Program-made: the position numbers and the translations under genes
Shown here: in pieces, positions 41,480 to 49,063 of the stretch
Position numbering within the stretch: position 1 is the first letter of the stretch
Layout: every line of letters begins with the position of its first letter
DNA from: Tenggerimyces flavus
Lineage (GTDB): Bacteria > Actinomycetota > Actinomycetes > Propionibacteriales > Actinopolymorphaceae
Assembly (NCBI RefSeq): GCF_016907715.1
Contig: NZ_JAFBCM010000001.1
Location: 1,054,001 to 1,118,000, forward strand
DNA: 64,000 nucleotides
Direction of reading: 5' to 3'
Notes under the pieces: generated by a model
The model's database searches: none
The model's input: only the letters and a program-made list of their open reading frames with translations
What the model was told of the DNA's origin: nothing

Positions 41480-41986
41480 TCAGGCCGGCGAGTCCCCTAG
41501 CGCCACCAGTAGCTGGCGCAGAGTCTCCGCCAGCTGGGCACGCTGCTCAGTGGACAACGAGGCGAGGATCCGCTCCTCGTTCGCCACGTGGTCGGGTAGC
41601 GCCGCGTTGATCAGGGCAAGGCCCTCGTCGGTCAGCGCGACTACCACGCCGCGGCCGTCGGAGTCGCTCGGCGTACGCGTCACCCAACCCCGAGCCTCCA
41701 GGCGGTCCAGCCGCTGGGTGATCGCGCCCGACGTCACCATCGACGCCCGCATCAGGCCGGCCGGCGTCAGCGCGAACGGCGGACCGCTCCGCCGCAGGGT
41801 CGCGAGCATGTCGAACGCGCCCCGGTCGAGCCCGTGCGCGCTGAACGCCTTCTCCAGCTCCGTCCCCACCAGCCGCGACAGCCGGGACAGCCGCCCGATC
41901 ACGCCCATCGCCGAAACGTCCAGGTCAGGGCGTTCCCGCGCCCACTGATCGAGCACGAAGTCCAAATGATCCGCCAACGCAGACAC
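41480..41986 (-). CDS. MarR-family transcriptional regulator
   Basis: A 168-residue winged-helix regulator (HTH around LTPAGLMRASMVTSGAITQRLDRLEARGWVTRTPSDSDGRG, the MarR wing). GTG 41986 is chosen because AGAGGGG stands 3-4 bases upstream; the longer frame crosses the operators. It is divergent from the MFS efflux gene, with two palindromic sites between them. Confidence 0.88.
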   Translation of the reverse strand: MSALADHLDFVLDQWARERPDLDVSAMGVIGRLSRLSRLVGTELEKAFSAHGLDRGAFDMLATLRRSGPPFALTPAGLMRASMVTSGAITQRLDRLEARGWVTRTPSDSDGRGVVVALTDEGLALINAALPDHVANEERILASLSTEQRAQLAETLRQLLVALGDSPA

Positions 41987-42005
41987 GTCCCCTCTTGGCA
42001 AGTCG

Positions 42006-42038
42006 CTTAGCACTAAGCTACATTTGCTTAGCGCTAAA
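42006..42038. promoter_or_regulatory. Tandem MarR operators
   Basis: CTTAGCACTAAG at 42006-42017 and CTTAGCGCTAAA at 42027-42038 are two copies of one palindrome, 21 bp apart (two helical turns). They lie between the divergent marR and MFS starts in AT-richer DNA, a typical arrangement for repression of both genes. Confidence 0.8.
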
Positions 42039-42072
42039 CAAAATCCTACCAAGACCTCGAGGGGCACCCGAG

Positions 42073-43263
42073 ATGACCGCCACCGCAGCACCCGCCCAGC
42101 ACACCGAACGCGTCCCGCTCAAGAGCTGGCTCGCCGTCACCGCCGTCACGCTCGGCACGTTCCTCGTCGTCACCGTCGAGAACCTGCCGATGGGCCTGCT
42201 CACCGCCATCGGCGCCGGCCTGCACGTGACCGACGGACAGGTCGGCTTCATGGTCACGGTCTCCGGCCTCGTCGCCGCCGTCACCGCCGCGGTCCTGCCC
42301 GTCGCGATCAAGCGCGTCGACCGCAGGCTCGTCCTGCTCGGCCTGATTCTCCTTGCGGCGTTGGCGAACGTCGTCGTCGCGATCACCCCCGACTACACGG
42401 TCCTGATCGGCGCGCGCTTCCTTGTCGGCATCAGCATCGGCGGCTTCTGGTCGCTCGCGGCCGGTATCGGCGTCCGCCTCGTTCCCGGCCACGCCGTGCC
42501 AAGAGCACTCTCGATGGTCTTCTTCGGCGCGATGGCGGCGAACGTCCTCGGCGTCCCCGCCGGCACCCTGCTCGGCAGCCTCACCCACTGGCGCGTCGCG
42601 TTCGCCTCGCTCGCCGGCCTCGCGCTCGTCCTCCTCGTGGCGCTGGCGATCCTGCTGCCGAAGCTCCCGGCCACCGAGCCCGTCCGGCTGCGGACGCTCG
42701 CCGATCAGCTCCGCGTGCCGGCCGTAAGGGTCGGCGTCCTCGCGACGTTCCTGCTGGTCAGCGGCGCGTACGGGGCGTTCACGTTCGTCAGCCCGATCCT
42801 GCAGGACATCTCCGGCGTCGGCCCGAAGGCGATCGGCCCGCTGCTGTTGGCGTACGGCCTCGCCGGCATCGCGGGCAACTTCCTCGCCGGTGCCGCCGCG
42901 GCCCGCAACACCCGCGGCACGATCATCGCGGTCAGCGTCCTGCTCGCCGCCGTTCTCGCGCTCTTCCCGGTCGTCGGTGGGAGCCCGATGAACGGCACGA
43001 TTCTTCTTGTCCTGTGGGGAATGGCGTTCGGCGGCCTGCCCGTGAGCGTGCAGACCTGGATCCTCAAGGCCGCACCGAACGCGACCGAGGCGGCGACCGG
43101 GCTGAACACCTCGATGTTCAACCTCGCCATCGCCCTCGGCGCGCTGCTCGCCAGCTCCGTCGTCGGCGCGATCGCCGTCAGCGGCGTCCTGTGGCTGGCC
43201 GCGGCTCTCGTCGTCCTGACCGTCGTCGCCATGTGGCGGACAGCTAGCCAGCGGCCTTCTTGA
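42073..43263 (+). CDS. MFS transporter, AraJ/DHA1-like
   Basis: A 396-residue permease with 12 membrane segments, starting MTATAAPAQHTERVPLKSWLAVTAVTLGTF. The VTVENLPMGLL segment and the GISIGGFWSLAAGIGVRLVPGHAVPRAL helix are typical of the AraJ/YdhP-type efflux group. It is probably controlled by the divergent MarR protein. ATG 42073 is selected from homology; GAGGGGCACCCGAG precedes it. Confidence 0.87.
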   Translation: MTATAAPAQHTERVPLKSWLAVTAVTLGTFLVVTVENLPMGLLTAIGAGLHVTDGQVGFMVTVSGLVAAVTAAVLPVAIKRVDRRLVLLGLILLAALANVVVAITPDYTVLIGARFLVGISIGGFWSLAAGIGVRLVPGHAVPRALSMVFFGAMAANVLGVPAGTLLGSLTHWRVAFASLAGLALVLLVALAILLPKLPATEPVRLRTLADQLRVPAVRVGVLATFLLVSGAYGAFTFVSPILQDISGVGPKAIGPLLLAYGLAGIAGNFLAGAAAARNTRGTIIAVSVLLAAVLALFPVVGGSPMNGTILLVLWGMAFGGLPVSVQTWILKAAPNATEAATGLNTSMFNLAIALGALLASSVVGAIAVSGVLWLAAALVVLTVVAMWRTASQRPS

Positions 43264-43675
43264 TGAGCGCGCCGAGCTTCTTCTCGTCGGCGGCCGAGAG
43301 GTCCAGCAGCGCGAACGAGGTCGCCCACATCGTGCCGTCGTCGAGGTTCGCCGGCTCGTTGAAGCCGAACGTCGCGTACCTGGTCTTGAACTTCGCCGTG
43401 GCCTGGAAGAAGCAGACGACCTTGCCCGCCTGGGTGGCCCACGCGGGCTGCCCGTACCAGGTCCGCGGCACGAGGTCCGGCGCGTTCTGCTGGACGAGTG
43501 CGTGGATGCGCTCGGCCATCGCGCGGTCCGCGGGCGGCATCTCGTCGATCGCCGCGAGCAGGTCCGACTCTCCGTCGGCCTTGCTGGCCGCGCCACGCTT
43601 CGAGGCCGTCCTCAGCTCCTTGGCGCGTCCCTTCATGGCGGCTCGTTCCTCGGCGGTGAAGTTGGTCTCGGGCAT
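43244..43675 (-). CDS. DUF1801 (YdhG-like) protein
   Basis: A 143-residue protein. A charged Lys/Arg-rich N-terminus (ERAAMKGRAKELRTASKRG) precedes the DUF1801 core (AMAERIHALVQQNAPDLVPRTWYGQPAWA...GKVVCFFQ...ATFGFNEPANLDDGTMW). The family's function is unsettled. AAGGAG lies 6 bases before ATG 43675. Its 3' end overlaps the convergent MFS gene by 20 bp. Confidence 0.82.
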   Translation of the reverse strand: MPETNFTAEERAAMKGRAKELRTASKRGAASKADGESDLLAAIDEMPPADRAMAERIHALVQQNAPDLVPRTWYGQPAWATQAGKVVCFFQATAKFKTRYATFGFNEPANLDDGTMWATSFALLDLSAADEKKLGALIKKAAG

Positions 43676-43777
43676 CTCGGGCTCCTTCAGCAGGACTTCG
43701 GTTTCCAACGATCTCGATGTTAGGGAGCGCGCCAGCACGGGCGCTTCTCGAAACCTGATCGATGTACGGTCGAAGCC

Positions 43778-43915
43778 ATGAGCGAGGACGACGAGGGCGG
43801 CAGCCCGGTCTGCTTCCTCCCGAACGTCTGCCCCGCCTGCGGCCGGCTCACCGACACCGAGCCGCGGCCGGACACCTGCCCCGAGTGCGGCGCCGACCTC
43901 CCCGACGTCTACTGA
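43778..43915 (+). CDS. 45-residue double-CxxC zinc-ribbon-like protein
   Basis: ATG 43778 to TGA 43915 gives a small acidic protein with CPACG and CPECG motifs 17 residues apart, a rubredoxin/zinc-ribbon metal-binding arrangement, and a third Cys near the start. No ribosome-binding site is strong. It stands immediately before the dispersed repeat and IS element. The function is unknown; it could be a regulatory or electron-transfer mini-protein. Confidence 0.5.
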   Translation: MSEDDEGGSPVCFLPNVCPACGRLTDTEPRPDTCPECGADLPDVY

Positions 43916-43940
43916 GCGGTCGGCACGGCCTAGCCTTGGC

Positions 43941-44018
43941 CTAGCCTCGGTCTTTCGTCCGGCGGTGGGTTCGCCGGTCCGGCCCCGCCCCGCCTTGGAG
44001 CCAATGATCATGTTTACA
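43941..44018 (+). repeat. Dispersed repeat copy A, left part (split by IS)
   Basis: Homologous to 57194-57264 (shared CTAGCCTCG, TCTTTCGTCC, GCGGTGG and CCAATGATCATG). The copy is interrupted by the ISL3 element at 44019-45576 and continues at 45585. Joined, the parts make about 144 bp. Confidence 0.8.
44011..44018 (+). repeat. IS target-site duplication, left
   Basis: TGTTTACA directly precedes the IS left end and is repeated at 45577-45584. The 8-bp length is the norm for ISL3-family insertion. Confidence 0.9.
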
Positions 44019-44022
44019 GGCT

Positions 44023-45444
44023 CTACGCAGCCAAGCGTGGTGTGCGGTGTCTGATGTGGGTGGCTGCGGGTTTGGGTGGCCAGTCTATGTCGGCGCAGGC
44101 GAGGAGGATGCGGGCGCGGTAGTTGGTGAAGCTGCGGAAGCCGAAGCCGATGCGTTTGATCTTCTTGATGATGGTGTTGGTGCCTTCGGTGGGGCCGTTG
44201 CTGGCGTAGGGGTGGTCGGCTCGGGCGAGGATGGGGTCGCGCCACTCGGTGAGGGTGTTCGCCAGGGTCGCTAGTTCGGGGATGTCGTCGTGGTGGGCGT
44301 AGTAGCGGGCGTCGGCGATGAGCCGGTCAAGGCGTGCGGTGACCCTTGTTTTGTTGGGGAAACGCTGCCTCGCCGTGGTGTCGACGCGTTGGTAGAGGTG
44401 GCGGAGGCGGTGGGCGATCTCCCAGGTGGCGCCGACCTGGCCGGTGGGGTCGTGGTCGAGTAGGACGGTGCGCAGTCGGGTGGCGCGGTGTCCGTCGGGG
44501 GTGAAGGCCTCGGGTTTGCTGCGCAGCAGCCGCAGTGTGTCGTGCAGGGGGTCGCCCTTGCGGCCGCGGCGGCCGAGTTGGTCGAACTGGACCCGGCGGC
44601 GGACCAGTTCGGTCGTGTCGGTGCCGAGTTTGACCAGGTGGAAGGCGTCGAGCACCACGCTGGCCTGCGGCAGCCCGGTCCGTAGCCCGGACCGGTAGGA
44701 GCGCAGCGGATCACACACCGCGGCCTGGATACCGGCCCGCCAGGCCGGGTCCCGGTGGGCGAACCAGTCGGACACGATCCGGCCGGTGCGGCCCGGCAGC
44801 ACATCGAGCAGCTTCCCGCGGCCGACGTCGACGATGGTGGTGCAGAACCGCATCCACTGCACCGGCCCACGGGCCCCGAACACGTGCTCATCGACGCCGA
44901 CCGCGGTCACCGCACGCGCCTCCGGTGGCCGGCGCAGCGCCTTCGCGGCGGCCACGACGGCGGTGTTGACCGTGCCCCACGACACACCGAACTCCGCGGC
45001 CACCGTCGCCACCGCGGACTGGTCCTGACCGACCCGGCGCACCGCCTCGGCCACCGCCCGCTCGGTCATACACCGCCGCGGCCGAATCAGCTCACTCGTC
45101 TCAGACCACGTCACCGCCGTCGCCGTGGTCGTCGTCGTCGTCGTGGCCGTGGCCGTCGCCGTGGTCGTTCTTCCTTGCAGGCAACGAGGTTCGCGGCATC
45201 GCCACAACCGCTTATGCCACACCAGCAGCACCGGCTTACCCGCAATCGGCAGATCCCGCACCACCACCGGCCGCCGACCATGCGGCGACGCGACCGCCCC
45301 ACACCCCCGACACGCCTCCCGACACGCCTGCGACCCGGCCGTGGTCTGAATCAGCAGGTTCCACTCCCCGAGCAGTTCCACCGCCCGAGTCACCTCGAAC
45401 CCCTCAAGGCCCAACGCGGCCGTCCACCCAGTAACGTCATCCAC
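44023..45444 (-). CDS. ISL3-family transposase
   Basis: A 473-residue transposase from GTG 45444 (MDDVTGWTAALGLEGFEVTR), with AAGGAG 11 bases upstream. The parts are a zinc-finger N-terminus (CREACRGCG and CREPRC pairs), a helix-turn-helix (VATVAAEFGVSWGTVNTAVV), and a DDE nuclease domain beginning VGVDEHVFGARG, with AVCDPLRSYRSGL and the C-terminal Glu in NGPTEGTNTIIKKIKRIGFGFRSF. An unusual Thr/Ala-only tract of about 20 residues (coded near 45113-45170) is inserted between zinc finger and HTH. The frame is intact, so it may be active. Confidence 0.92.
   Translation of the reverse strand: MDDVTGWTAALGLEGFEVTRAVELLGEWNLLIQTTAGSQACREACRGCGAVASPHGRRPVVVRDLPIAGKPVLLVWHKRLWRCREPRCLQGRTTTATATATTTTTTTATAVTWSETSELIRPRRCMTERAVAEAVRRVGQDQSAVATVAAEFGVSWGTVNTAVVAAAKALRRPPEARAVTAVGVDEHVFGARGPVQWMRFCTTIVDVGRGKLLDVLPGRTGRIVSDWFAHRDPAWRAGIQAAVCDPLRSYRSGLRTGLPQASVVLDAFHLVKLGTDTTELVRRRVQFDQLGRRGRKGDPLHDTLRLLRSKPEAFTPDGHRATRLRTVLLDHDPTGQVGATWEIAHRLRHLYQRVDTTARQRFPNKTRVTARLDRLIADARYYAHHDDIPELATLANTLTEWRDPILARADHPYASNGPTEGTNTIIKKIKRIGFGFRSFTNYRARILLACADIDWPPKPAATHIRHRTPRLAA
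45113..45170 (-). repeat. GTC/GTG microsatellite within the transposase gene
   Basis: A run of (G/C)T(C/G)-type trinucleotides encodes alternating Thr and Ala (TTTATATA..., ending before VTWSETSE). It keeps frame, so growth or shrinkage by whole triplets would be tolerated. Confidence 0.7.
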
Positions 45445-45576
45445 GGGTCCTGTGCTCCTTCCAGCCCCGGCTGATTCGCAACCAACCGAGACTGACCGGC
45501 ACAGGACCCCCCTCACGAGGAGACACGCCGACAGGTCTGCTACCAGCCCCACCACCACCCTTGGCTAAGAAGAGCC

Positions 45577-45584
45577 TGTTTACA
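45577..45584 (+). repeat. IS target-site duplication, right
   Basis: TGTTTACA, an exact copy of 44011-44018, immediately after the IS right end. Confidence 0.9.
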
Positions 45585-45650
45585 TGGTCATTGGCCGCTT
45601 TACGTGGGGTGGACGCCAGGTAGAGCGGTCACTGGCCGGGTAAGGCGACC
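45585..45650 (+). repeat. Dispersed repeat copy A, right part
   Basis: Matches 57270-57335, including TACGTGGGGTGGACGCCAGG and CACTGGCCGGGTAAGGCGAC. Removing the IS and one duplication restores a palindrome CCAATGATCATG-TTTA-CATGGTCATTGG with one mismatch. No gene lies between the IS and the serine hydrolase start at 45702. Confidence 0.8.
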
Positions 45651-45701
45651 ACGACACGCGCCGGCGCTATTTGCCAGGTACGGCCTAGTAACGTCGAGCG
45701 G

Positions 45702-47045
45702 GTGACCGCGCCCGATGCTGAGACGCTCGCCGAAGTTCTCTCGTACTACGACACCCTCCTCTCGTTCGGGCAGCGGTACTTCCGCGAGCCCGGCGTCCAG
45801 GTCGCCGTGTACGCCGACGGCGGGATCGCCTACGAGGCGGCCTTCGGCCAGGCGAACGTGGAGAACGGCACTCCGCTCACCGAGCGGCATCTGTTCCGCG
45901 TCGCCTCGCACTCCAAGTCCGTGACCGCGGTCGCCGTTCTCCAGCTCGTCGAACGCGGCGTCCTCCGCCTCGACGACCAGGCCGGCGCGCACGTGAAGGA
46001 GCTCGACGGCACCGCGGCCGGGCGGCTGACCCTCCGCGACCTGCTCTCGCACGGCAGCGGCCTCACCAGGAACGGGCCCGAAGCCGACTACTGGCAGCTC
46101 GAGACGCCGTTCCCCTCCCGCGACCTGCTGCTCGGCTGGCTCGCCGACGCGAGCTCGAACGTGATCGAGGACAACGTCCGGTTCAAGTACTCCAACATCG
46201 GCTACGGGCTGCTCGGCCTCGTCCTCGAGGCGACCGGCAACCCGTTCGGCGAGCACGTCCGCACCGAGATCGCCGGCAAGCTCGGCCTGAACGACCTGAC
46301 CGCCGAGCTCGACACAGCCCGCCGCGCCGAGTACGCCACCGGGTACTCCGCGCTCGCGTTCGGCGACCGCGTCCCGCTCGACAACGTCGGAACGGACGCC
46401 CTCGCCGCCGCGACCGGCGTCTCCAGCACCGCCCGCGACCTCGCCACGTTCTTCGCCGCACTCCTGCCCGGCGACGAGCGGCTGCTCACCGAGGCATCCA
46501 AGCGGCAGCTCGGCCACCCGCTGTGGGCGACCGGCAGGGGCGACGACCAGCGGTACGCGCTGGGCCTGCACGTCCTCCGCATCGGCGAGCACGAGCTGCT
46601 CGGGCACGGCGGCCTCTACCCCGGGCACACCAGCCGGACGCTCGTCGATCCCGAGCGGAAGCTGGTCGTCTCGGTGCTGGTCAACGCGGTGGACGGCAAC
46701 CCGGTGCGGTACGTCCAGCAGCCGTTCAAACTGCTCGACCTCGCCGCGTCGCGGTCACGCGGGTCTGCCGACCTGGGCCGCTTCGCCGGCCGGTTCGGGA
46801 ACATCTTCGGCATCGGCGACATCGCGTTGCTCGGCGGGCAGCTGTACTGGCTCAGCCCCGACCAGGAGGACCCCACCGCCGAGGCCGCGTCGCTCGAACC
46901 CGACGGTGACACGTTGCGTGTGACGGGCGGCTCTGGCTACGGCGCGTACGGCGAGTCGTTCCGCTACACGTTCGAGGCCGGCAAGGCCACCTCGGTGCGG
47001 TCCGCCGACGGGATGCTTGTGCGGTCGCCTATTCCTCCTTCGTGA
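45702..47045 (+). CDS. Serine hydrolase, class C beta-lactamase/D-aminopeptidase family
   Basis: A 447-residue protein. SxxK is Ser69-His-Ser-Lys72 (VASHSKSVTA), YxN is Tyr163-Ser-Asn165 (KYSNIGYG), and a HGG motif lies near residue 305 (LGHGGLYPG). A C-terminal beta domain of about 100 residues follows. There is no signal peptide, so it is a cytoplasmic esterase or peptidase rather than a resistance enzyme. GTG 45702. It is convergent with the TetR gene; their ends overlap by 17 bp. Confidence 0.85.
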   Translation: MTAPDAETLAEVLSYYDTLLSFGQRYFREPGVQVAVYADGGIAYEAAFGQANVENGTPLTERHLFRVASHSKSVTAVAVLQLVERGVLRLDDQAGAHVKELDGTAAGRLTLRDLLSHGSGLTRNGPEADYWQLETPFPSRDLLLGWLADASSNVIEDNVRFKYSNIGYGLLGLVLEATGNPFGEHVRTEIAGKLGLNDLTAELDTARRAEYATGYSALAFGDRVPLDNVGTDALAAATGVSSTARDLATFFAALLPGDERLLTEASKRQLGHPLWATGRGDDQRYALGLHVLRIGEHELLGHGGLYPGHTSRTLVDPERKLVVSVLVNAVDGNPVRYVQQPFKLLDLAASRSRGSADLGRFAGRFGNIFGIGDIALLGGQLYWLSPDQEDPTAEAASLEPDGDTLRVTGGSGYGAYGESFRYTFEAGKATSVRSADGMLVRSPIPPS

Positions 47046-47595
47046 TCGCCCGCATCGCCGCCGCGACCTGAGCGCCGGTGGGGAGCGTCGCCGGGTCGAG
47101 GAACGCCTGCAGCGACAGGCCCGCGATCAGGGCGTGCACCACCGAACCGAGGCTCCTCGTGGTGTCGTCGTCGACGTTCTCCGGCTCGGTGCCGAGGATG
47201 CCGGCGGCGAGGTTGCGCCGTGCCCCGGCGGTCGCGGCACTGAGCGTGGAGCGGATGTCGTCGTCGTACGCGGCCTGGGCGTAGGTCTGAATGCTCGCGA
47301 CCAGCACCTCACGCTGGGCGGCCATCGACGCGGTCAGGCGGTCGACGGCGATGCTGAGCCGGTCGGCGGCATCCGCTCCGTCCGCGGCCATCGCGGTGTC
47401 GATCGCGTCGCCCCACTCGTTCTGCGCCTCGAGCGCCGCGGCGGTCATCAGCGCGTCCTTCGACCCGTAGTGGTAGCCGATCGACGCCAGATGCGACCCG
47501 GACGCGGTCGCGATGTCGCGGGCGGTCGTGCGGTGGTACCCCTTGTCGACCAGCAGCTTCTTCGCCGCCGCTAGCAGGTCCTCGCGTTGACTCAT
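47029..47595 (-). CDS. TetR-family regulator of the divergent efflux gene
   Basis: A 188-residue protein starting MSQREDLLAAAKKLLVDKGYHRTTARDIATASGSHLASIGYHYGSKDALM (N-terminal HTH). The C-terminal domain is of the type linked to drug-efflux control. It is divergent from the DHA2 transporter, with the CGTACGTAC sites in the 74-bp gap. Confidence 0.88.
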   Translation of the reverse strand: MSQREDLLAAAKKLLVDKGYHRTTARDIATASGSHLASIGYHYGSKDALMTAAALEAQNEWGDAIDTAMAADGADAADRLSIAVDRLTASMAAQREVLVASIQTYAQAAYDDDIRSTLSAATAGARRNLAAGILGTEPENVDDDTTRSLGSVVHALIAGLSLQAFLDPATLPTGAQVAAAMRAITKEE

Positions 47596-47618
47596 GGGCA
47601 GCAGGCTAGCGGGTTTTG

Positions 47619-47660
47619 AACGTACGTACATATTGACGCGTGGATTTGTACGTACGTACG
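47619..47660. promoter_or_regulatory. TetR operator pair (CGTACGTAC)
   Basis: CGTACGTAC at 47621-47629 and again at 47651-47659 (start to start 30 bp), each embedded in a self-complementary GTACGTAC core. The second lies only about 10 bases before the efflux ATG at 47670. The placement between divergent tetR and efflux genes supports an operator call. Confidence 0.8.
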
Positions 47661-47669
47661 ATCGACGAC

Positions 47670-49046
47670 ATGCGCGCGACTCCTCGCACCTGGGCCGGCC
47701 TCGCCGTTCTCCTGCTCGCCGCCCTGCTGAGCTCGATGGACATCTCGGTGCTGTTCGTCGCCGGCCCGGCGATCACGTCGGCGCTCCGGCCGTCGCCGAC
47801 CGAGTGGCTGTGGGCATTGGACGTCTACGGGTTCGTGATGGCGGGGCTGCTGATCGCGATGGGCAGTCTCGGCGACCGGATCGGGCGGCGGAAGGTGCTG
47901 CTGATCGGGGCCGCGTTGTTCGGGCTGTCGTCGGTTGTGCTCGCGTACGCGTCCAGCCCGGAGCTGCTGATCGCGGCTCGGGCGCTGATGGCGGTCGGCG
48001 GTGCGACGCTGGCGCCTTCGACCCTCTCGTTGATCCGCGGGATGTTCGCCGACGCGCGCGATCGGAGCGTGGCGGTCGCCGCGTGGAACGTCGCGTTCGC
48101 GGGCGGGGCGATCGCGGGGCCGATCCTCGGCGGGGCGTTGCTCGAGTACTTCTGGTGGGGCTCGGTGTTCCTCATCAACGTGCCGGTGATGGTGCTGTTG
48201 CTGGTGGTCGGGCCGCTGTTGATCGTGGAGTCGAAGAGCCCGGAGCGGTCCTCGTTCGATCTCGTCGGGGCTGGCTTGTCGATGGTGGCGATCCTCAGCC
48301 TGGTGTACTCGATGAAGGAGCTCGCGCGGGCAGGAGTGGGCGGCGTCGTGCTGCTGACCGCCTTGGTGGGCGTCGTCGCGGGCACTGCGTTCCTTCGGCG
48401 GCAGCGGCAGATCGCGCATCCGTTGATCGACCTGGGGCTGTTCCGGTCGCGTGGCTTCTCGGTGGCGATCGGGACGAGTACCGCGGTCTCGTTGGTGATG
48501 TCGGGCCTTGGTGCGCTCGCGTTCCCATTCCTGCAGTCCGTGCACGGGCTGAGCCCGCTGGAGTCGGCGCTCTGGGCGGTGCCGACGTTCGTCGGTGTGT
48601 TCGCCGGCGCGTTCCTCGCATCCCACCTGGCCGGCCGCGTCCATGCCGCCCCGCTCCTTGGCGTTGGCCTGGTGACGATGGCCGCCGGACTGACCGTCCT
48701 CGCTTCGCTGCGGCCGACGACCGGGCTGGCCACGTTCCTCGCCGGCTACAACGTGTTGACGCTGGGCTCCGGGCTCGCGACGACCATCGCCACCTCGCTG
48801 GTGTTGAGCACCGCGCCGCCCGCCCAGGCCGGCGCCGCGTCCGGGATCGCCGAGACCAGCACGTCCCTCGGCTCCTCCCTGGGCATCGCGATCCTCGGCA
48901 CGATCGCCAGCCTGGTCGTGCGATCGAGCCTCACCACCGGCCTGACCACCGCGGCCCTCACCAGCGCGCTCCTCCTCATCGTCGTCGCGGCGATCGGCGT
49001 TCTCGGGCTGCGGCGGGAGAAAACCAGCGGCACTGTCGGCCGATAG
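47670..49046 (+). CDS. DHA2-family MFS drug efflux transporter (EmrB/QacA-like)
   Basis: A 458-residue permease with about 14 membrane segments. The DHA2 start LLAALLSSMDISVLFVAGPAI, the motif A GSLGDRIGRRKVLLIG, and the motif C-like AFAGGAIAGPILGGALLEYFWWGSVFLINVP are present. These transporters export cationic drugs and antiseptics with proton coupling. ATG 47670 follows the operator almost directly, so the mRNA may be nearly leaderless. It is probably repressed by the divergent TetR. Confidence 0.88.
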   Translation: MRATPRTWAGLAVLLLAALLSSMDISVLFVAGPAITSALRPSPTEWLWALDVYGFVMAGLLIAMGSLGDRIGRRKVLLIGAALFGLSSVVLAYASSPELLIAARALMAVGGATLAPSTLSLIRGMFADARDRSVAVAAWNVAFAGGAIAGPILGGALLEYFWWGSVFLINVPVMVLLLVVGPLLIVESKSPERSSFDLVGAGLSMVAILSLVYSMKELARAGVGGVVLLTALVGVVAGTAFLRRQRQIAHPLIDLGLFRSRGFSVAIGTSTAVSLVMSGLGALAFPFLQSVHGLSPLESALWAVPTFVGVFAGAFLASHLAGRVHAAPLLGVGLVTMAAGLTVLASLRPTTGLATFLAGYNVLTLGSGLATTIATSLVLSTAPPAQAGAASGIAETSTSLGSSLGIAILGTIASLVVRSSLTTGLTTAALTSALLLIVVAAIGVLGLRREKTSGTVGR

Positions 49047-49063
49047 TTCCTAGGCTGCGTCGA

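Larger units (their letters stand above)
44019..45576 (-). mobile_element. ISL3-family insertion sequence (complete)
   Basis: A 1558-bp element with imperfect terminal inverted repeats: GGCTCTACGCAGCCAAG at 44019-44035 against GGCTCTTCTTAGCCAAG (reverse of 45560-45576), 14 of 17 matching. It is flanked by an exact 8-bp TGTTTACA duplication and carries one transposase gene. The intact target duplication suggests a fairly recent insertion. Confidence 0.92.

Noticed and set aside
45600-46628. 342-residue minus-strand frame opposite the serine hydrolase
   Set aside because: Antisense of a gene with SxxK, YxN and HxG motifs; only its repeat-derived tail is informative.
47592-48644. 350-residue minus-strand frame opposite the DHA2 transporter
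   Set aside because: Arg/His/Gln-rich shadow of a convincing 14-helix permease.
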